From assembly GCA_964540965.1 (NCBI GenBank), contig CAZIOT010000005.1, positions 164,384 through 228,383 on the forward strand: a DNA stretch of 64,000 nt. Reading direction: 5' to 3'. Below the pieces are notes generated by a model. It worked only from the letters and a program-made list of their open reading frames with translations. It was not told where the DNA came from and did no database searches. This stretch comes from JADYZU01 sp964540965 (GTDB taxonomy: Bacteria; Pseudomonadota; Alphaproteobacteria; Rhodobacterales; Rhodobacteraceae). A program made the translations under genes and the position numbers. How positions within the stretch are numbered: position 1 is the first letter of the stretch; the number at the start of each line of letters is the position of its first letter. This document shows positions 30,038-41,248 of this stretch, piece after piece.

Positions 30038-32242
30038 CTACTTGCCCGTCACGGTCAGCGGCACCACGGTCAGGGGCTGATCGGTCCCCGCCAGGTAATA
30101 GCGGATTTCCCAGGCTCCCGGTTCGTCCGGCGCGGCGATGGTCAGCGGGTTGCCCTCGCTCGTATAGGCCCAGTTGACATAGAATTCACCGGCCCGGCCG
30201 ATGCCGACGAAATCGCCCTCGTAGCCCGGCCCGGTCCAGCCGATGCTGACCGGCTGTCCCGTTGCCACCGACGCCGGCGCGGTCAGTGTCGCCTCGACCG
30301 CCGACAGGGTGATGGTCTGGCTCGCCAGCACCGTCTGTTCGTCCTCGCCAAGGTAATAGCGCACCTCCCATGTCCCCGGCTCGACAGGCAGGGTCATGGT
30401 CAGCGGGTTGCCGTCACGGGTATAGGCCCAGGTCACATAGAGTTCGCCGGGCCGGCCGATGCCGATGAAATCGCCATCGAGCCCCGGCCCGGTCCAGCCG
30501 ATCTGCACCGTCTGCCCGACCGCCAGCTTGGCCGGAACCGACAGCGAGGCGGTCTGTTCCGTCACCGTGATCGGCTGGCGCAGAATCGTCTCGCGGTCGC
30601 GGAAGTGGTAGCGCAACTCATACTCGCCGGCGGTGCCGGGCAGGATGACCGTCACCGGATTGCCGTCGCTGACATAGGCATAGTCGGCATAATCCTGCCC
30701 GCCGACCGCTCCGACCTGGATATTGTCGTAAAGCGCATTCGGCCCGGTCCAGCCGATGGTGATCTCGGTGCCGGCCGCGGCGCTGGCCGGGGCGGTCAGC
30801 GACACATCGCCGGGGGTGATGGTGATCGGCCGGCGCAGGATGATTTCGGTATCCTGCAGGCTGTAGCGCAATTCGTATTCGCCCGGCTGCCACGGCAGGA
30901 TCATCCGCAGCGGGTTGCCGTCGGTCACATAGGCATAGTCGAGGTAATCGCTGCCGCCGACGCTGCCGACCTGGATATTGTCCCGCTCCTGGTTCGGCCC
31001 GATCCAGCCGACTTCGATGCTGCTGCCACCCGGCGCCGAGTCGGGCGCGGTCAGCGCAAGTTCGGCTTCGGTCACCGTCAGTTTCTGCGTCGCGATGGGC
31101 TGGAGGTCCCGCCACATGTAGTGGATTTCATAGGCGCCGGGGGTGCCGGGCGCGACGATGCTGACCGGATTGCCGGTTTCGACATAAGCATAGGCGCTGC
31201 GGGCATCGCCGCCTTCGGGGGCGATCAGGATGGTGTCCAACTCGTCCTCGGGCCCGGTCCAGCCAATGGCGATCGTGGCGCCGGCGGCAACGCTCGGCGG
31301 CGCGGACAGGGTCGCCGCGGGGACCGCCTCGGGAAAGACCACCAGGATCGTCGCGTCATCCGGCCCGACGATGGTGAATTCGGCCGTGGCCTCGGCGCCG
31401 CTGGCAAGATTGCCGGCGGTGGCGGTATAGCTGCCCTGCGCAAGCGGGACGAGGAACGGATTGCCTTCCCCCTGGGAAGCGATCTCGGCGCCCGAGGCCG
31501 CAACCACGCTCCAGGCCAGCGGATCCGCGACCATGGCGCCGGCTTCGGATCCGATGACCGCCTGCAGCGTGACCTGCGCGGCAATCACCTCGGGTTCGGG
31601 CTTGGTCGTGACCTCGGCCATCACCGTCGCCATCGCGGCGTCAAGCTCGTCGGCATTGTCGGCGGTCAGGAACATGCCGCCGGTTTCCTCGGCCAGGCAT
31701 TGCATCTGCGCCAGCGCCTCGGCCTCGCCCGCCACGTCAAAGCCGATGACATGGGCGGTGAAATCGACGCCGGTCTGTTCAAGGACGGCGGCCGCGGCGC
31801 AGGGGTCGGGGTTGCAGGTCTCGATCCCGTCCGAGACGAGGATCACCGTCGCGGCCATCTCGGTCGAGCGCAGCGATTCGGCGGCGGCGATGACGGAATC
31901 GGTCATCGGCGTCATGCCGCGCGGGTTCAGGCTGTTCACCAGGTCGATGATCTGCGGCCCGGTGCCCGGCGCCGGCTGCACCAGCGTCTCGATATCGGCG
32001 CAATCGCCGCGGCGGTTGTGGCCATAGGCGACAAGGCCCAGGTTCTGGTCGGCCGGAAAATCGGCCAAAAGGTCGGCAACCACTTCGCGGGCGATGACGA
32101 TCTTGTTCACCCCGTCGATCTGCCCCCACATGGAGCCCGAGGCATCAAGGACAAGGATCGTGTCGGGTCGCGGTTGGGTGCCGTCCTGCGCAGCGGCGGC
32201 GAGGGGCAAGAGCAAGGCAAATAGCAGGCTTAATAGACGCAT
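30038..32242 (-). CDS. Secreted von Willebrand factor A protein with five C-terminal repeats
   Basis: A 734-residue exported protein. Signal peptide at residues 1-18 (MRLLSLLFALLLPLAAAA). VWA domain at about 25-210 with an intact MIDAS metal site: DASGSMW near residue 33, Thr in MTPMTDS near 110, and Asp in VSDGIETC near 138. A beta-rich spacer follows, then five repeats of about 85 residues (308-734), each with the core IGWTGP, an AY...GNP stretch and PGxYExRY. VWA domains bind ligands through the metal; the repeats look like Ig-like beta sandwiches. Function unknown; a periplasmic or surface adhesion/assembly role is conceivable. The ribosome-binding site is weak. Confidence 0.85.
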   Translation of the reverse strand: MRLLSLLFALLLPLAAAAQDGTQPRPDTILVLDASGSMWGQIDGVNKIVIAREVVADLLADFPADQNLGLVAYGHNRRGDCADIETLVQPAPGTGPQIIDLVNSLNPRGMTPMTDSVIAAAESLRSTEMAATVILVSDGIETCNPDPCAAAAVLEQTGVDFTAHVIGFDVAGEAEALAQMQCLAEETGGMFLTADNADELDAAMATVMAEVTTKPEPEVIAAQVTLQAVIGSEAGAMVADPLAWSVVAASGAEIASQGEGNPFLVPLAQGSYTATAGNLASGAEATAEFTIVGPDDATILVVFPEAVPAATLSAPPSVAAGATIAIGWTGPEDELDTILIAPEGGDARSAYAYVETGNPVSIVAPGTPGAYEIHYMWRDLQPIATQKLTVTEAELALTAPDSAPGGSSIEVGWIGPNQERDNIQVGSVGGSDYLDYAYVTDGNPLRMILPWQPGEYELRYSLQDTEIILRRPITITPGDVSLTAPASAAAGTEITIGWTGPNALYDNIQVGAVGGQDYADYAYVSDGNPVTVILPGTAGEYELRYHFRDRETILRQPITVTEQTASLSVPAKLAVGQTVQIGWTGPGLDGDFIGIGRPGELYVTWAYTRDGNPLTMTLPVEPGTWEVRYYLGEDEQTVLASQTITLSAVEATLTAPASVATGQPVSIGWTGPGYEGDFVGIGRAGEFYVNWAYTSEGNPLTIAAPDEPGAWEIRYYLAGTDQPLTVVPLTVTGK
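30041..31321 (-). repeat. Five tandem ~85-residue beta-repeats in the VWA protein
   Basis: Core hexapeptides lie at residues 326 (IGWTGP), 411 (VGWIGP), 496 (IGWTGP), 581 (IGWTGP) and 667 (IGWTGP), spacing 85-86. Repeats 2-3 share DNIQVGxVGGxDYxDYAYV; repeats 4-5 share GDFxGIGRxGExYVxWAYT, so the array seems to have grown by duplication of pairs. Confidence 0.85.
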
Positions 32243-32341
32243 CGGAGGTTTCCCAGGGCAATATCGGGGTCACGTTACCGTCCGGTTCCGCATATTCCAA
32301 TGGGTCTTGTCCTGCTGCCCCGGCGCTGGCAGGACGGTGCC

Positions 32342-32899
32342 ATGACGCGCCTTGCCCTGATCGCCTGCCTGAGCCTTGTGGCCGCCCTTCCGGCGCTGGC
32401 CGAGGACGTGGCCGAGGTTGATCCCGAGGTCGCGGCTGAGACCGTGCCGGAAGTCGCCGGGCTCGGGGCCACCCCCGAAACCGCTGCGCCCGAGGCCACC
32501 CCCGAAACCGCTGCGCCCGAATCCTCCGTCGAGCCCGGCCCGGACTGGCTGCCCACCCGGACCGAGGGCGACGTGCGCTTGACCGGCGCCCTTGCCGACG
32601 AAATCGCCGGCCAGCAGGTGCCGCGTATCGCGGGTTATGCCATGGTCTGCCTGCTGCCGGCGCGCGATGCCTTCCTGACGATCCGCGCTCAGCCCGGCGC
32701 CGGCGGCGTCGAACTGGCCGAGGCGCCGCTGTTCGCCGCCCTCGGCCTGACCGGCCAGCTGACCACCGGCCACGACTGGGTCGAGGTCGATCTGGTCTGG
32801 CTGACCCATGACACTACGGGCAACCGCCTTGCGGTCGACAGCGCGATCCCGCTGCGCGGCTGGGTCCCGGCCAGCGCCCTGTGCCGGTTCCGCGATTAG
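32342..32899 (+). CDS. Small secreted protein with Pro/Ala/Glu-rich linker and SH3-like C-terminus
   Basis: The 185-residue product has a signal peptide (MTRLALIACLSLVAALPALA), then a low-complexity acidic linker with two perfect copies of ATPETAAPE, then a domain of about 110 residues containing TIRAQPGAGG and ending RGWVPASALCRF, resembling bacterial SH3 domains. It has two cysteines, possibly a disulfide. Bacterial SH3 proteins often bind cell-wall peptides; this is only a suggestion. It is divergent from the VWA gene, about 100 bases apart. Confidence 0.7.
   Translation: MTRLALIACLSLVAALPALAEDVAEVDPEVAAETVPEVAGLGATPETAAPEATPETAAPESSVEPGPDWLPTRTEGDVRLTGALADEIAGQQVPRIAGYAMVCLLPARDAFLTIRAQPGAGGVELAEAPLFAALGLTGQLTTGHDWVEVDLVWLTHDTTGNRLAVDSAIPLRGWVPASALCRFRD
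32468..32521 (+). repeat. 27-base tandem duplication
   Basis: Two copies of a 27-base unit starting GCCACCCCCGAAACC, differing only in the last base, encode the ATPETAAPE repeat of the secreted protein. In frame and probably of recent origin. Confidence 0.85.
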
Positions 32900-32906
32900 G
32901 GGCGGC

Positions 32907-33263
32907 CTACCGCCCGGTCTTGCCGCCCGCCGCCTGCCAGTCGCCAAAGCCGCCAAGGTTGTGCACCTCGGCATGGCCCAGTTGTTCCAGCACGCCCTTG
33001 GCCATTCCGGCGCGGCCGCCGGCGGCGCAATAGATGGCGACCGGCTTGCCCTGTTTCAGCGCCGGCAGGCAATCGGGGCTGCGCGGATCGGCCTTCATGC
33101 GCAGGGTGGCCATCGGCACATGATGGGCGACGGCGGCCTTGCCGCTTGCGGCGATTTCCGCCGCCTCGCGCACATCCAGCACGACGATCTCGCCCGCCTC
33201 GGCACGTTTCACCAAGGCGCGGGGGTCGGGGCGGGGGGTGCTGCGGAACAGGGAGGACAGCAT
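32907..33263 (-). CDS. Rhodanese-like sulfurtransferase
   Basis: Single-domain rhodanese of 118 residues. The active-site loop is YCAAGGRAGMAKG with the persulfide-forming Cys near residue 79; a CDC25-like VVLDVREAAEI is near residue 27. Cytoplasmic, no signal peptide. It corresponds to the N-terminal domain of E. coli YgaP, whose C-terminal membrane domain (DUF2892) is encoded separately beyond uvrA at 36300-36500. GGGAGG lies upstream of ATG 33263. An AT-rich palindrome is centred about 45 bases before the start. Confidence 0.9.
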   Translation of the reverse strand: MLSSLFRSTPRPDPRALVKRAEAGEIVVLDVREAAEIAASGKAAVAHHVPMATLRMKADPRSPDCLPALKQGKPVAIYCAAGGRAGMAKGVLEQLGHAEVHNLGGFGDWQAAGGKTGR

Positions 33264-33293
33264 GGCGGACTCCTTTGAAGGTTTCCCGGCTAA

Positions 33294-33317
33294 TTACATT
33301 AAAACATGCAAATGTAA
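33294..33317. promoter_or_regulatory. Palindrome in the rhodanese promoter
   Basis: TTACATT (33294-33300) and AATGTAA (33311-33317) form a perfect inverted repeat with a 10-base spacer. It is one of very few AT-rich patches in the window and lies just upstream of the rhodanese start. ArsR-type repressors of the BigR/SqrR group control rhodanese genes in related bacteria and bind AT-rich repeats; the match is plausible but untested. Confidence 0.45.
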
Positions 33318-33351
33318 AGATGTATTATGCACCTGCCAGTCCCTGTCAGTT

Positions 33352-33366
33352 GTTCATGATCCGTTC
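33352..33366 (+). promoter_or_regulatory. LexA (SOS) box of uvrA
   Basis: GTTC-ATGATCC-GTTC, an exact GTTC-N7-GTTC alphaproteobacterial LexA site, 66 bases upstream of the uvrA ATG. uvrA is SOS-controlled in many bacteria, so this is strong by position and sequence. Confidence 0.88.
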
Positions 33367-33431
33367 ACCATTCCCCATTGGAAGCGGCGGCTGGCCGCGC
33401 TATGTATGGGGGGTTGCCTGCCGGGGGTGTC

Positions 33432-36299
<2,868 letters not shown>

Positions 36300-36500
36300 T
36301 CAGCGCCGCGGGCAGGTCGAGACGCCCAGCATCGAATAGATCGGGCACCAGCCAAGTGCGCCGGTCAAGAGCGGCACGATGCCGACCAGCTTGATCCAGT
36401 GGCCGACGCCGGTGGCGCTGTCGAGGAAGAACCACAGGATCAGCGCGGCGCCCACGACGATGCGCAGAACCCGGTCGATGGTGCCTTCATTGACGGTCAT
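36300..36500 (-). CDS. DUF2892 membrane protein (YgaP C-terminal domain-like)
   Basis: A 66-residue protein with two membrane helices (VLRIVVGAALILWFF and a second reaching GALG) and the conserved ending GWCPIYSMLGVSTCP with two cysteines. In E. coli YgaP this domain is fused to a rhodanese; here the rhodanese gene is about 3 kb away on the same strand, with uvrA between. The domain is thought to help move thiocyanate or sulfur species, but this is not settled. An AT-rich palindrome covers its promoter. Confidence 0.9.
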   Translation of the reverse strand: MTVNEGTIDRVLRIVVGAALILWFFLDSATGVGHWIKLVGIVPLLTGALGWCPIYSMLGVSTCPRR

Positions 36501-36516
36501 GGTGCGATTCTCCTGA

Positions 36517-36540
36517 TATATTTGTATTATTACATATATA
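36517..36540. promoter_or_regulatory. AT-rich palindrome in the DUF2892 promoter
   Basis: TATATTTGTA (36517-36526), spacer TTAT, TACATATATA (36531-36540): 9 of 10 bases pair. It ends 17 bases before the DUF2892 start on the minus strand, where a repressor would block transcription. Composition and position resemble BigR-type operators. Confidence 0.5.
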
Positions 36541-36569
36541 GGAGGCCCTGCAAAGGGTCGATCACACCA

Positions 36570-36998
36570 TCACGCCACCCCCGGTTCGGCCAGCCCCAGG
36601 CAGTCGATGGCGCCGGGCGGCAGGCCCAGGCAATCGGCCACCTTATGCGGATCGTCGGCCATGGCGAGGACCGAGGCGCTGACCCCCTGCCAGGATTTCA
36701 TCACCGCCTGCACCAGCCGCTGCGCACCGGGGGTCGGCGCGTAGTAGATCAGGTAGGTGCCGCGGGCGCGGTCGTCGATGATGTCGGGAACCCGCGCCGC
36801 GACCTGGATCAGGTCCACCGGGTCAAAGCGGAAATCGGTCAGGCCGGCGAAATCGACCAGATGCCGGAAGCCGGGATCGAAATCGGGATGCGCCACGCAG
36901 CTTTTCATGGCGCGAAGCGTTTCATCGACGCCGGCGGTGTCGGTGTAGCGGATATGGATCAGCGCAAGTTCGGGCAGGATTCGAAAACGGACTGGCAT
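36570..36998 (-). CDS. Hypothetical protein
   Basis: A 142-residue soluble protein, beginning MPVRFRILPELALIHIRYTD. It has no transmembrane segment and resembles, in length and alternation of helices and strands (ALIHIRYTDTAGVDETLRAM, FRHLVDFAGLTDF), the SpoIIAA/STAS-like single-domain proteins found in Rhodobacterales; that is a guess. ATG 36998 has no good ribosome-binding site and lies only 12 bases after the T-run of the mmsA terminator on the same strand. Its mRNA must therefore come from read-through or a very short leader. Confidence 0.65.
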   Translation of the reverse strand: MPVRFRILPELALIHIRYTDTAGVDETLRAMKSCVAHPDFDPGFRHLVDFAGLTDFRFDPVDLIQVAARVPDIIDDRARGTYLIYYAPTPGAQRLVQAVMKSWQGVSASVLAMADDPHKVADCLGLPPGAIDCLGLAEPGVA

Positions 36999-37010
36999 CG
37001 GAACCGATGG

Positions 37011-37040
37011 AAAAAGGGCCCGGCCGGGGGTGGCCGGGCC
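37011..37040 (-). terminator. Rho-independent terminator of mmsA
   Basis: On the minus strand, GGCCCGGCC and GGCCGGGCC form a 9-bp stem with a 6-base loop (37017-37040), followed by CTTTTT (37016 down to 37011). Confidence 0.85.
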
Positions 37041-37084
37041 TTGATCCAATCACGGCTTGATTGACGGATCAATCACCCAAAAGG

Positions 37085-38584
37085 TCAATCCATCGGCTTG
37101 AAGTTGAAGGCCGATCCCTGCTTGATCCCCGAAGGCCAGCGCGCGGTCACCGTCTTGGTCCGCGTGTAGAAGCGCACCGAATCCGGCCCGTGCTGGTTGA
37201 GGTCGCCAAAGGCCGATTTCTTCCACCCGCCGAAGGTGTGATAGGCCAGCGGCACCGGGATCGGCACGTTGATGCCGATCATGCCGACATTGACGCGGGC
37301 GGCGAAATCGCGGGCGGCATCGCCGTCGCGGGTGAAGATCGCGGTGCCGTTGCCGTATTCGTGCGACATGGCCAGCCCCAGCGCCTCTTCATAGGACGCC
37401 GCGCGGACGGTGGAGAGGACCGGGCCGAAGATTTCCTTGCGGTAGATGTCCATGTCGGGCGTCACATGATCGAACAGGTGCGGGCCGACGAAAAAGCCGT
37501 CCTCATAGCCTTGCAGGCTGAAATTGCGGCCATCGACGACCAGCTTCGCGCCCTGATCGACGCCGGATTGCACCAGTTTCAGGATATTGGCCTTGGCCGC
37601 GGCGGTGACGACCGGGCCGTAATCGACGTCCTTGCCGGCGGTATAGGGGCCGACCTTCAGCTTTTCGATCCGGGGCACCAGTTTCTCGATCAGGCGGTCG
37701 GCGGTTTCGTCGCCCACCGGGACGGCCACGGAAATCGCCATGCAGCGTTCACCCGCCGCGCCATAGCCGGCACCGATCAGCGCGTCGGCGGCAAGGTCCA
37801 TGTCGGCATCGGGCATGACGATCATGTGGTTCTTGGCGCCGCCAAAGCACTGCACCCGCTTGCCGTTGGAACAACCACGCCCGTAGATGTATTCGGCGAT
37901 CGGGGTCGAGCCGACAAAGCCCACCGACTGGATCACGGGATGGTCAAGGATGGCATCGACCGCCACCTTGTCGCCGTTCACCACCTGCAGGATGCCCTTG
38001 GGCAGGCCGGCTTCCTCCATCAACTCGGCCAGCATCAGCGGCACCGAGGGGTCGCGCTCGGACGGTTTCAGGATGAAGGCATTGCCGCAGGCGATGGCGG
38101 GGGCGAACATCCACATCGGGATCATGGCCGGAAAGTTGAACGGCGTGATGCCGGCGGTGACGCCCAGCGCCTGCCGCATGGAATACATGTCGATCCCCGG
38201 CCCGGCGCCGTCGGTGTATTCGCCCTTGAGCAGATGCGGGATGCCGATGCAGAACTCGACCACCTCAAGCCCGCGCTGCACGTCGCCCGCCGCATCGGGC
38301 AGGGTCTTGCCGTGTTCGCGGGACAGCGCCTCGGCCAGCTTGTCCATGTCGCGGTTCAGCAGGCGGACGAATTCCATCATCACCCGCGCGCGGCGCTGCG
38401 GGTTGACCGCGGCCCATTTCGGCTGCGCCTGTTCGGCGACCGTGACGGCACGGGCCAGTTCCTCGGCACTGGCCAGCGCGACGCGGGCCTGAACCTCGCC
38501 CGTCGCCGGGTTGAACACATCCGCAAAGCGGCCCGAGGTGCCGGCAACGCGGGCGCCGTCGATGTAATGGCCGATGTCCTGCAT
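37085..38584 (-). CDS. mmsA: CoA-acylating methylmalonate-semialdehyde dehydrogenase
   Basis: Converts (methyl)malonate semialdehyde with CoA and NAD+ to propionyl- or acetyl-CoA in valine and inositol breakdown. The 499-residue ALDH-family protein has GITPFNFPAMIPMWMFAPA near residue 150, the cofactor site SVGFVGSTPIAEYIY, FGGAKNHMIVMPDAD, and the catalytic Cys in GERCMAIS near 286; the NH and GGAKNH features separate MmsA from ordinary ALDHs. AAGGAGG precedes ATG 38584. A LysR-type regulator is divergent 92 bases away and probably controls it. A terminator follows. Confidence 0.95.
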   Translation of the reverse strand: MQDIGHYIDGARVAGTSGRFADVFNPATGEVQARVALASAEELARAVTVAEQAQPKWAAVNPQRRARVMMEFVRLLNRDMDKLAEALSREHGKTLPDAAGDVQRGLEVVEFCIGIPHLLKGEYTDGAGPGIDMYSMRQALGVTAGITPFNFPAMIPMWMFAPAIACGNAFILKPSERDPSVPLMLAELMEEAGLPKGILQVVNGDKVAVDAILDHPVIQSVGFVGSTPIAEYIYGRGCSNGKRVQCFGGAKNHMIVMPDADMDLAADALIGAGYGAAGERCMAISVAVPVGDETADRLIEKLVPRIEKLKVGPYTAGKDVDYGPVVTAAAKANILKLVQSGVDQGAKLVVDGRNFSLQGYEDGFFVGPHLFDHVTPDMDIYRKEIFGPVLSTVRAASYEEALGLAMSHEYGNGTAIFTRDGDAARDFAARVNVGMIGINVPIPVPLAYHTFGGWKKSAFGDLNQHGPDSVRFYTRTKTVTARWPSGIKQGSAFNFKPMD

Positions 38585-38618
38585 GGAATCCCTCCTTCTG
38601 TTGCGGCGAAGCCTAGCC

Positions 38619-38636
38619 TTGCATTTTTCATCGCAA
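38619..38636. promoter_or_regulatory. Inverted repeat in the mmsA-lysR divergent promoter
   Basis: TTGC (38619-38622) and GCAA (38633-38636) with a 10-base spacer. It is a short dyad in the right place for a LysR-family regulator, but does not fit the T-N11-A core exactly. Confidence 0.3.
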
Positions 38637-38676
38637 AAGCGCCAGTATCCCAAAATTGTCTTGCGGAAATGTCGGT

Positions 38677-39570
38677 ATGAACTGGGATGACCTGCGCATC
38701 TTTCTGGCCGTGGCCCGCGGCGAAAGCCTGACCGCCGCCGCACCCGCCCTGCGGATGGACCCGGCCACGCTGTCGCGCCGCATCGCCCGGCTGGAAGATG
38801 CCATCGGCGCTGCACTTTTCGCCAAAAGCCCGCAAGGCTATGCCCTGACCGAGCGTGGCCAGCGCCTTCTTGCCCATGCCGAAGAGGCGGAATCGGCGCT
38901 GGCGCGCGGGGTCGAGGCGGGGCAGGGCGGCAGCACCCTGTCGGGGCAAATCCGCATCGGCGCCCCGGACGGTTGCGCCAATTTCGTGCTGCCGCAGGTC
39001 TGCGCCGCGTTGCAGGCGGCGCATCCGGGGCTGGAGTTGCAGATCCTGGCCCTGCCGCGCGTCGTCAACCTGTCGCGGCGCGAGGCCGACATGGCGGTCA
39101 CGGTCAGCCCGCCCGAGGCCGGCCCGGTCACGGTGCAGAAGATCACCGACTACCGCCTGCATCTGGCGCAGCGCCGCGATGCGCCGCCGGTCGCCAGCCT
39201 TGCCGACCTGCGCGGACGGGCCATCGTCGGCTATATCCCCGACATGATCTTTGACCGCGAACTGGACTATCTGGGCCGGATCGGCGCGGAACGGGTCGAT
39301 CTCGCGTCCAATTCCGTCTCGGTGCAGTTGATGATGCTGCGGCAGGCCGGCGTCGGCATCGTCCACGATTTCGCGCTGCCCTTTGCGCCGGAACTGGTGC
39401 GGGTGCTGACGGGGGAAATCAGCCTTGTCCGCGCCTTTCACCTTGTCCGCCATGTCAGCGACCGAAGGTCCGACCGGCTGACCCGCATCGCCACGGCGCT
39501 GGCGCAGGGCATCCGGGCCGAGGTGGCGCGGCTGGAGGCGCTGGTTCAGCCTCCGGTGCAGGAGGCGTAG
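38677..39570 (+). CDS. LysR family transcriptional regulator
   Basis: The 297-residue protein has an N-terminal winged helix (WDDLRIFLAVARGESLTAAA then MDPATLSRRIARLEDAIGA) and a periplasmic-binding-protein-like effector domain from about residue 90. Divergent from mmsA, it is a likely activator or repressor of that gene with a valine- or inositol-derived ligand. ATG 38677 gives the standard N-terminus. The last 25 bases overlap the tail of the convergent hypothetical gene. Confidence 0.9.
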   Translation: MNWDDLRIFLAVARGESLTAAAPALRMDPATLSRRIARLEDAIGAALFAKSPQGYALTERGQRLLAHAEEAESALARGVEAGQGGSTLSGQIRIGAPDGCANFVLPQVCAALQAAHPGLELQILALPRVVNLSRREADMAVTVSPPEAGPVTVQKITDYRLHLAQRRDAPPVASLADLRGRAIVGYIPDMIFDRELDYLGRIGAERVDLASNSVSVQLMMLRQAGVGIVHDFALPFAPELVRVLTGEISLVRAFHLVRHVSDRRSDRLTRIATALAQGIRAEVARLEALVQPPVQEA

Positions 39571-40154
39571 GGCGCGGTTTCGCCCGGCACCGGGGGACAA
39601 AGGCGGAAGCCTGCCACAAGAGATTGCAACCGCGGCGTCCAGACGGCGTCGTCGGGTGCCGTGGCGCTGGACAGGGCCGGGCCGCGGGCCGCCCATTGCA
39701 TCGTGTAGATCGCGCCCCCGGCACGGGCGATGACAAAGGTCATCTCCTCGGACTGGGTGGACCCGGCGACGGCGCCGCAGCCGACATAGCCGGCGAACAC
39801 CGGCCCTTCGGCGCCGGGCACCGCCGGCACCGTCGCGGACAGATCCAACGCGGCCAGATCCACCGCACAGGCCCCGCCATAGCCGCCGGCAAAGGCCTGC
39901 GCCATGTCGGTGACGGTGACATCGGGGCCAAGGACAGTGCCGGTCAGGGTGATCATCTGCGACCACGCCTCGACCGTCTCGCCCTGGGGCACCGCTTCCT
40001 GGATATAGGCGCCGCCCTGCGTGTCCTCGAAAGCGGGGGCAAAGCCGGCGGGCAGGCCAAAGGCGACGATCCGGTCGAACACCGGCGCGACCAGCGTCAC
40101 GTCGGCCAGCGCAGGCAACGGGACGGCAAACAGAAGGGCAAGAAGCGGGCGCAT
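39546..40154 (-). CDS. Hypothetical exported protein
   Basis: A 202-residue protein with a signal peptide (MRPLLALLFAVPLPALA, cleavage before DVT). The mature part contains four or five cysteines, among them VGCGAVAG, and ends FRLCPPVPGETAPYASCTGG. I do not recognise the family. ATG 40154 follows TGAGG at 7 bases; ATG 40166 is an alternative with a longer n-region. It is convergent with and overlaps lysR by 25 bases. Confidence 0.65.
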   Translation of the reverse strand: MRPLLALLFAVPLPALADVTLVAPVFDRIVAFGLPAGFAPAFEDTQGGAYIQEAVPQGETVEAWSQMITLTGTVLGPDVTVTDMAQAFAGGYGGACAVDLAALDLSATVPAVPGAEGPVFAGYVGCGAVAGSTQSEEMTFVIARAGGAIYTMQWAARGPALSSATAPDDAVWTPRLQSLVAGFRLCPPVPGETAPYASCTGG

Positions 40155-40246
40155 CGGCAACCTCATGACTTCGACAGCTCAGACATTGCTTGACACAACA
40201 TCGCCTCGGGCGCGACCCTGAGTTGAGAGCCGTCAGGGAGAAGGCC

Positions 40247-40681
40247 ATGCTCGTCCATCAAATCCTGTCATCCAAACCCAGCGATGCCGTGATGACCATC
40301 GCCGAGGACGCGACCGTCGCGCAGGCGGCGGCGATCCTGTCGGAACGGCGGATCGGTTGCCTTGTGGTGTCGGGCACCGGCACCCGCGCCGATGGCATCA
40401 TCTCGGAACGCGACATCGTGCGCGAGGTCGGCCGCCGCGGATCGGCCTGCCTGTCGGATCCGGTGGGCAGCATCATGACCCGCCGCCTTGTCACCTGCAC
40501 CCGCGACGAAACCGCCGACAACGTGCTGGAAATCATGACCAACCACCGTTTCCGCCACCTGCCGGTGGTCGAGCACGGCCATCTCATCGGGCTGATCTCG
40601 ATCGGCGACGTGGTCAAGGCGCGGATTTCGGAACTGGCGATGGAAAAGGACGCGCTTGAAGGCATGATTATCGGCCGCTGA
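40247..40681 (+). CDS. CBS-domain protein
   Basis: A 144-residue protein made of two CBS motifs: VMTIAEDATVAQAAAILSER to GIISERDIVREV, and SIMTRRLVTCTRDETADNVL to GLISIGDVVKARI. Such pairs form a Bateman module that binds adenosine nucleotides or NAD(H) and senses energy state. No catalytic domain is fused, so it acts as a stand-alone sensor; its partner is not evident. GGGAGAAGG precedes ATG 40247. coaD follows 66 bases later on the same strand. Confidence 0.92.
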   Translation: MLVHQILSSKPSDAVMTIAEDATVAQAAAILSERRIGCLVVSGTGTRADGIISERDIVREVGRRGSACLSDPVGSIMTRRLVTCTRDETADNVLEIMTNHRFRHLPVVEHGHLIGLISIGDVVKARISELAMEKDALEGMIIGR

Positions 40682-40747
40682 CCCCCTTGCATCCGGCCGG
40701 GTAATATTGTTGCGTGCCGGCAGCAACAGGCGCGAGGGGAGGCCGGG

Positions 40748-41248
40748 ATGCGGATCGGACTTTATCCGGGCACCTTCGACCCGGTGACGCTGGGCCATAC
40801 CGACATCATCCGCCGCGCCTGCCGTCTGGTCGACAGGCTGGTGATCGGGGTCGCCATCAACCGTGACAAGGGGCCGCTCTTCACGCTGGACGAACGGGTG
40901 GCGATGCTGACAACGGAATGCGATGGCATCGCGGCCAGCGAGGGGACCGAGATTCTGGTCCATCCGTTCGAGAACCTGCTGATCGACTGCGCCCGCGATG
41001 TCGGCGCCGGCGTCATCATCCGCGGCCTGCGCGCCGTGGCGGATTTCGAATACGAATTCCAGATGGTCGGCATGAACCGCTCACTCGACCCGTCGGTCGA
41101 GACGGTGTTCCTGATGGCCGAGGCGCGGCATCAGGCCATCGCCTCGAAACTGGTCAAGGAAATCTGCCGGCTGGGTGGCGATGTGTCGAAATTCGTGCCG
41201 CCGGCGGTGCGCGATGCGCTGGCCGACCGCCTGGGCCGCCCGCGCTGA
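40748..41248 (+). CDS. coaD: Pantetheine-phosphate adenylyltransferase
   Basis: Fourth step of coenzyme A synthesis: transfers AMP to 4'-phosphopantetheine. The 166-residue protein has the nucleotidyltransferase motif GTFDPVTLGHTDII (TxGH) at residue 8, the conserved IIRGLRAVADFEYEFQM, and LVKEICRLGGDVSKFVP near the C-terminus. The usual ISSS before LVKEI is IASK here, a small deviation. A GAGGGGAGG ribosome-binding site precedes ATG 40748. Confidence 0.96.
   Translation: MRIGLYPGTFDPVTLGHTDIIRRACRLVDRLVIGVAINRDKGPLFTLDERVAMLTTECDGIAASEGTEILVHPFENLLIDCARDVGAGVIIRGLRAVADFEYEFQMVGMNRSLDPSVETVFLMAEARHQAIASKLVKEICRLGGDVSKFVPPAVRDALADRLGRPR

Noticed and set aside
30029..32224. 731-codon plus-strand frame
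   Set aside because: Antisense shadow of the VWA repeat protein.
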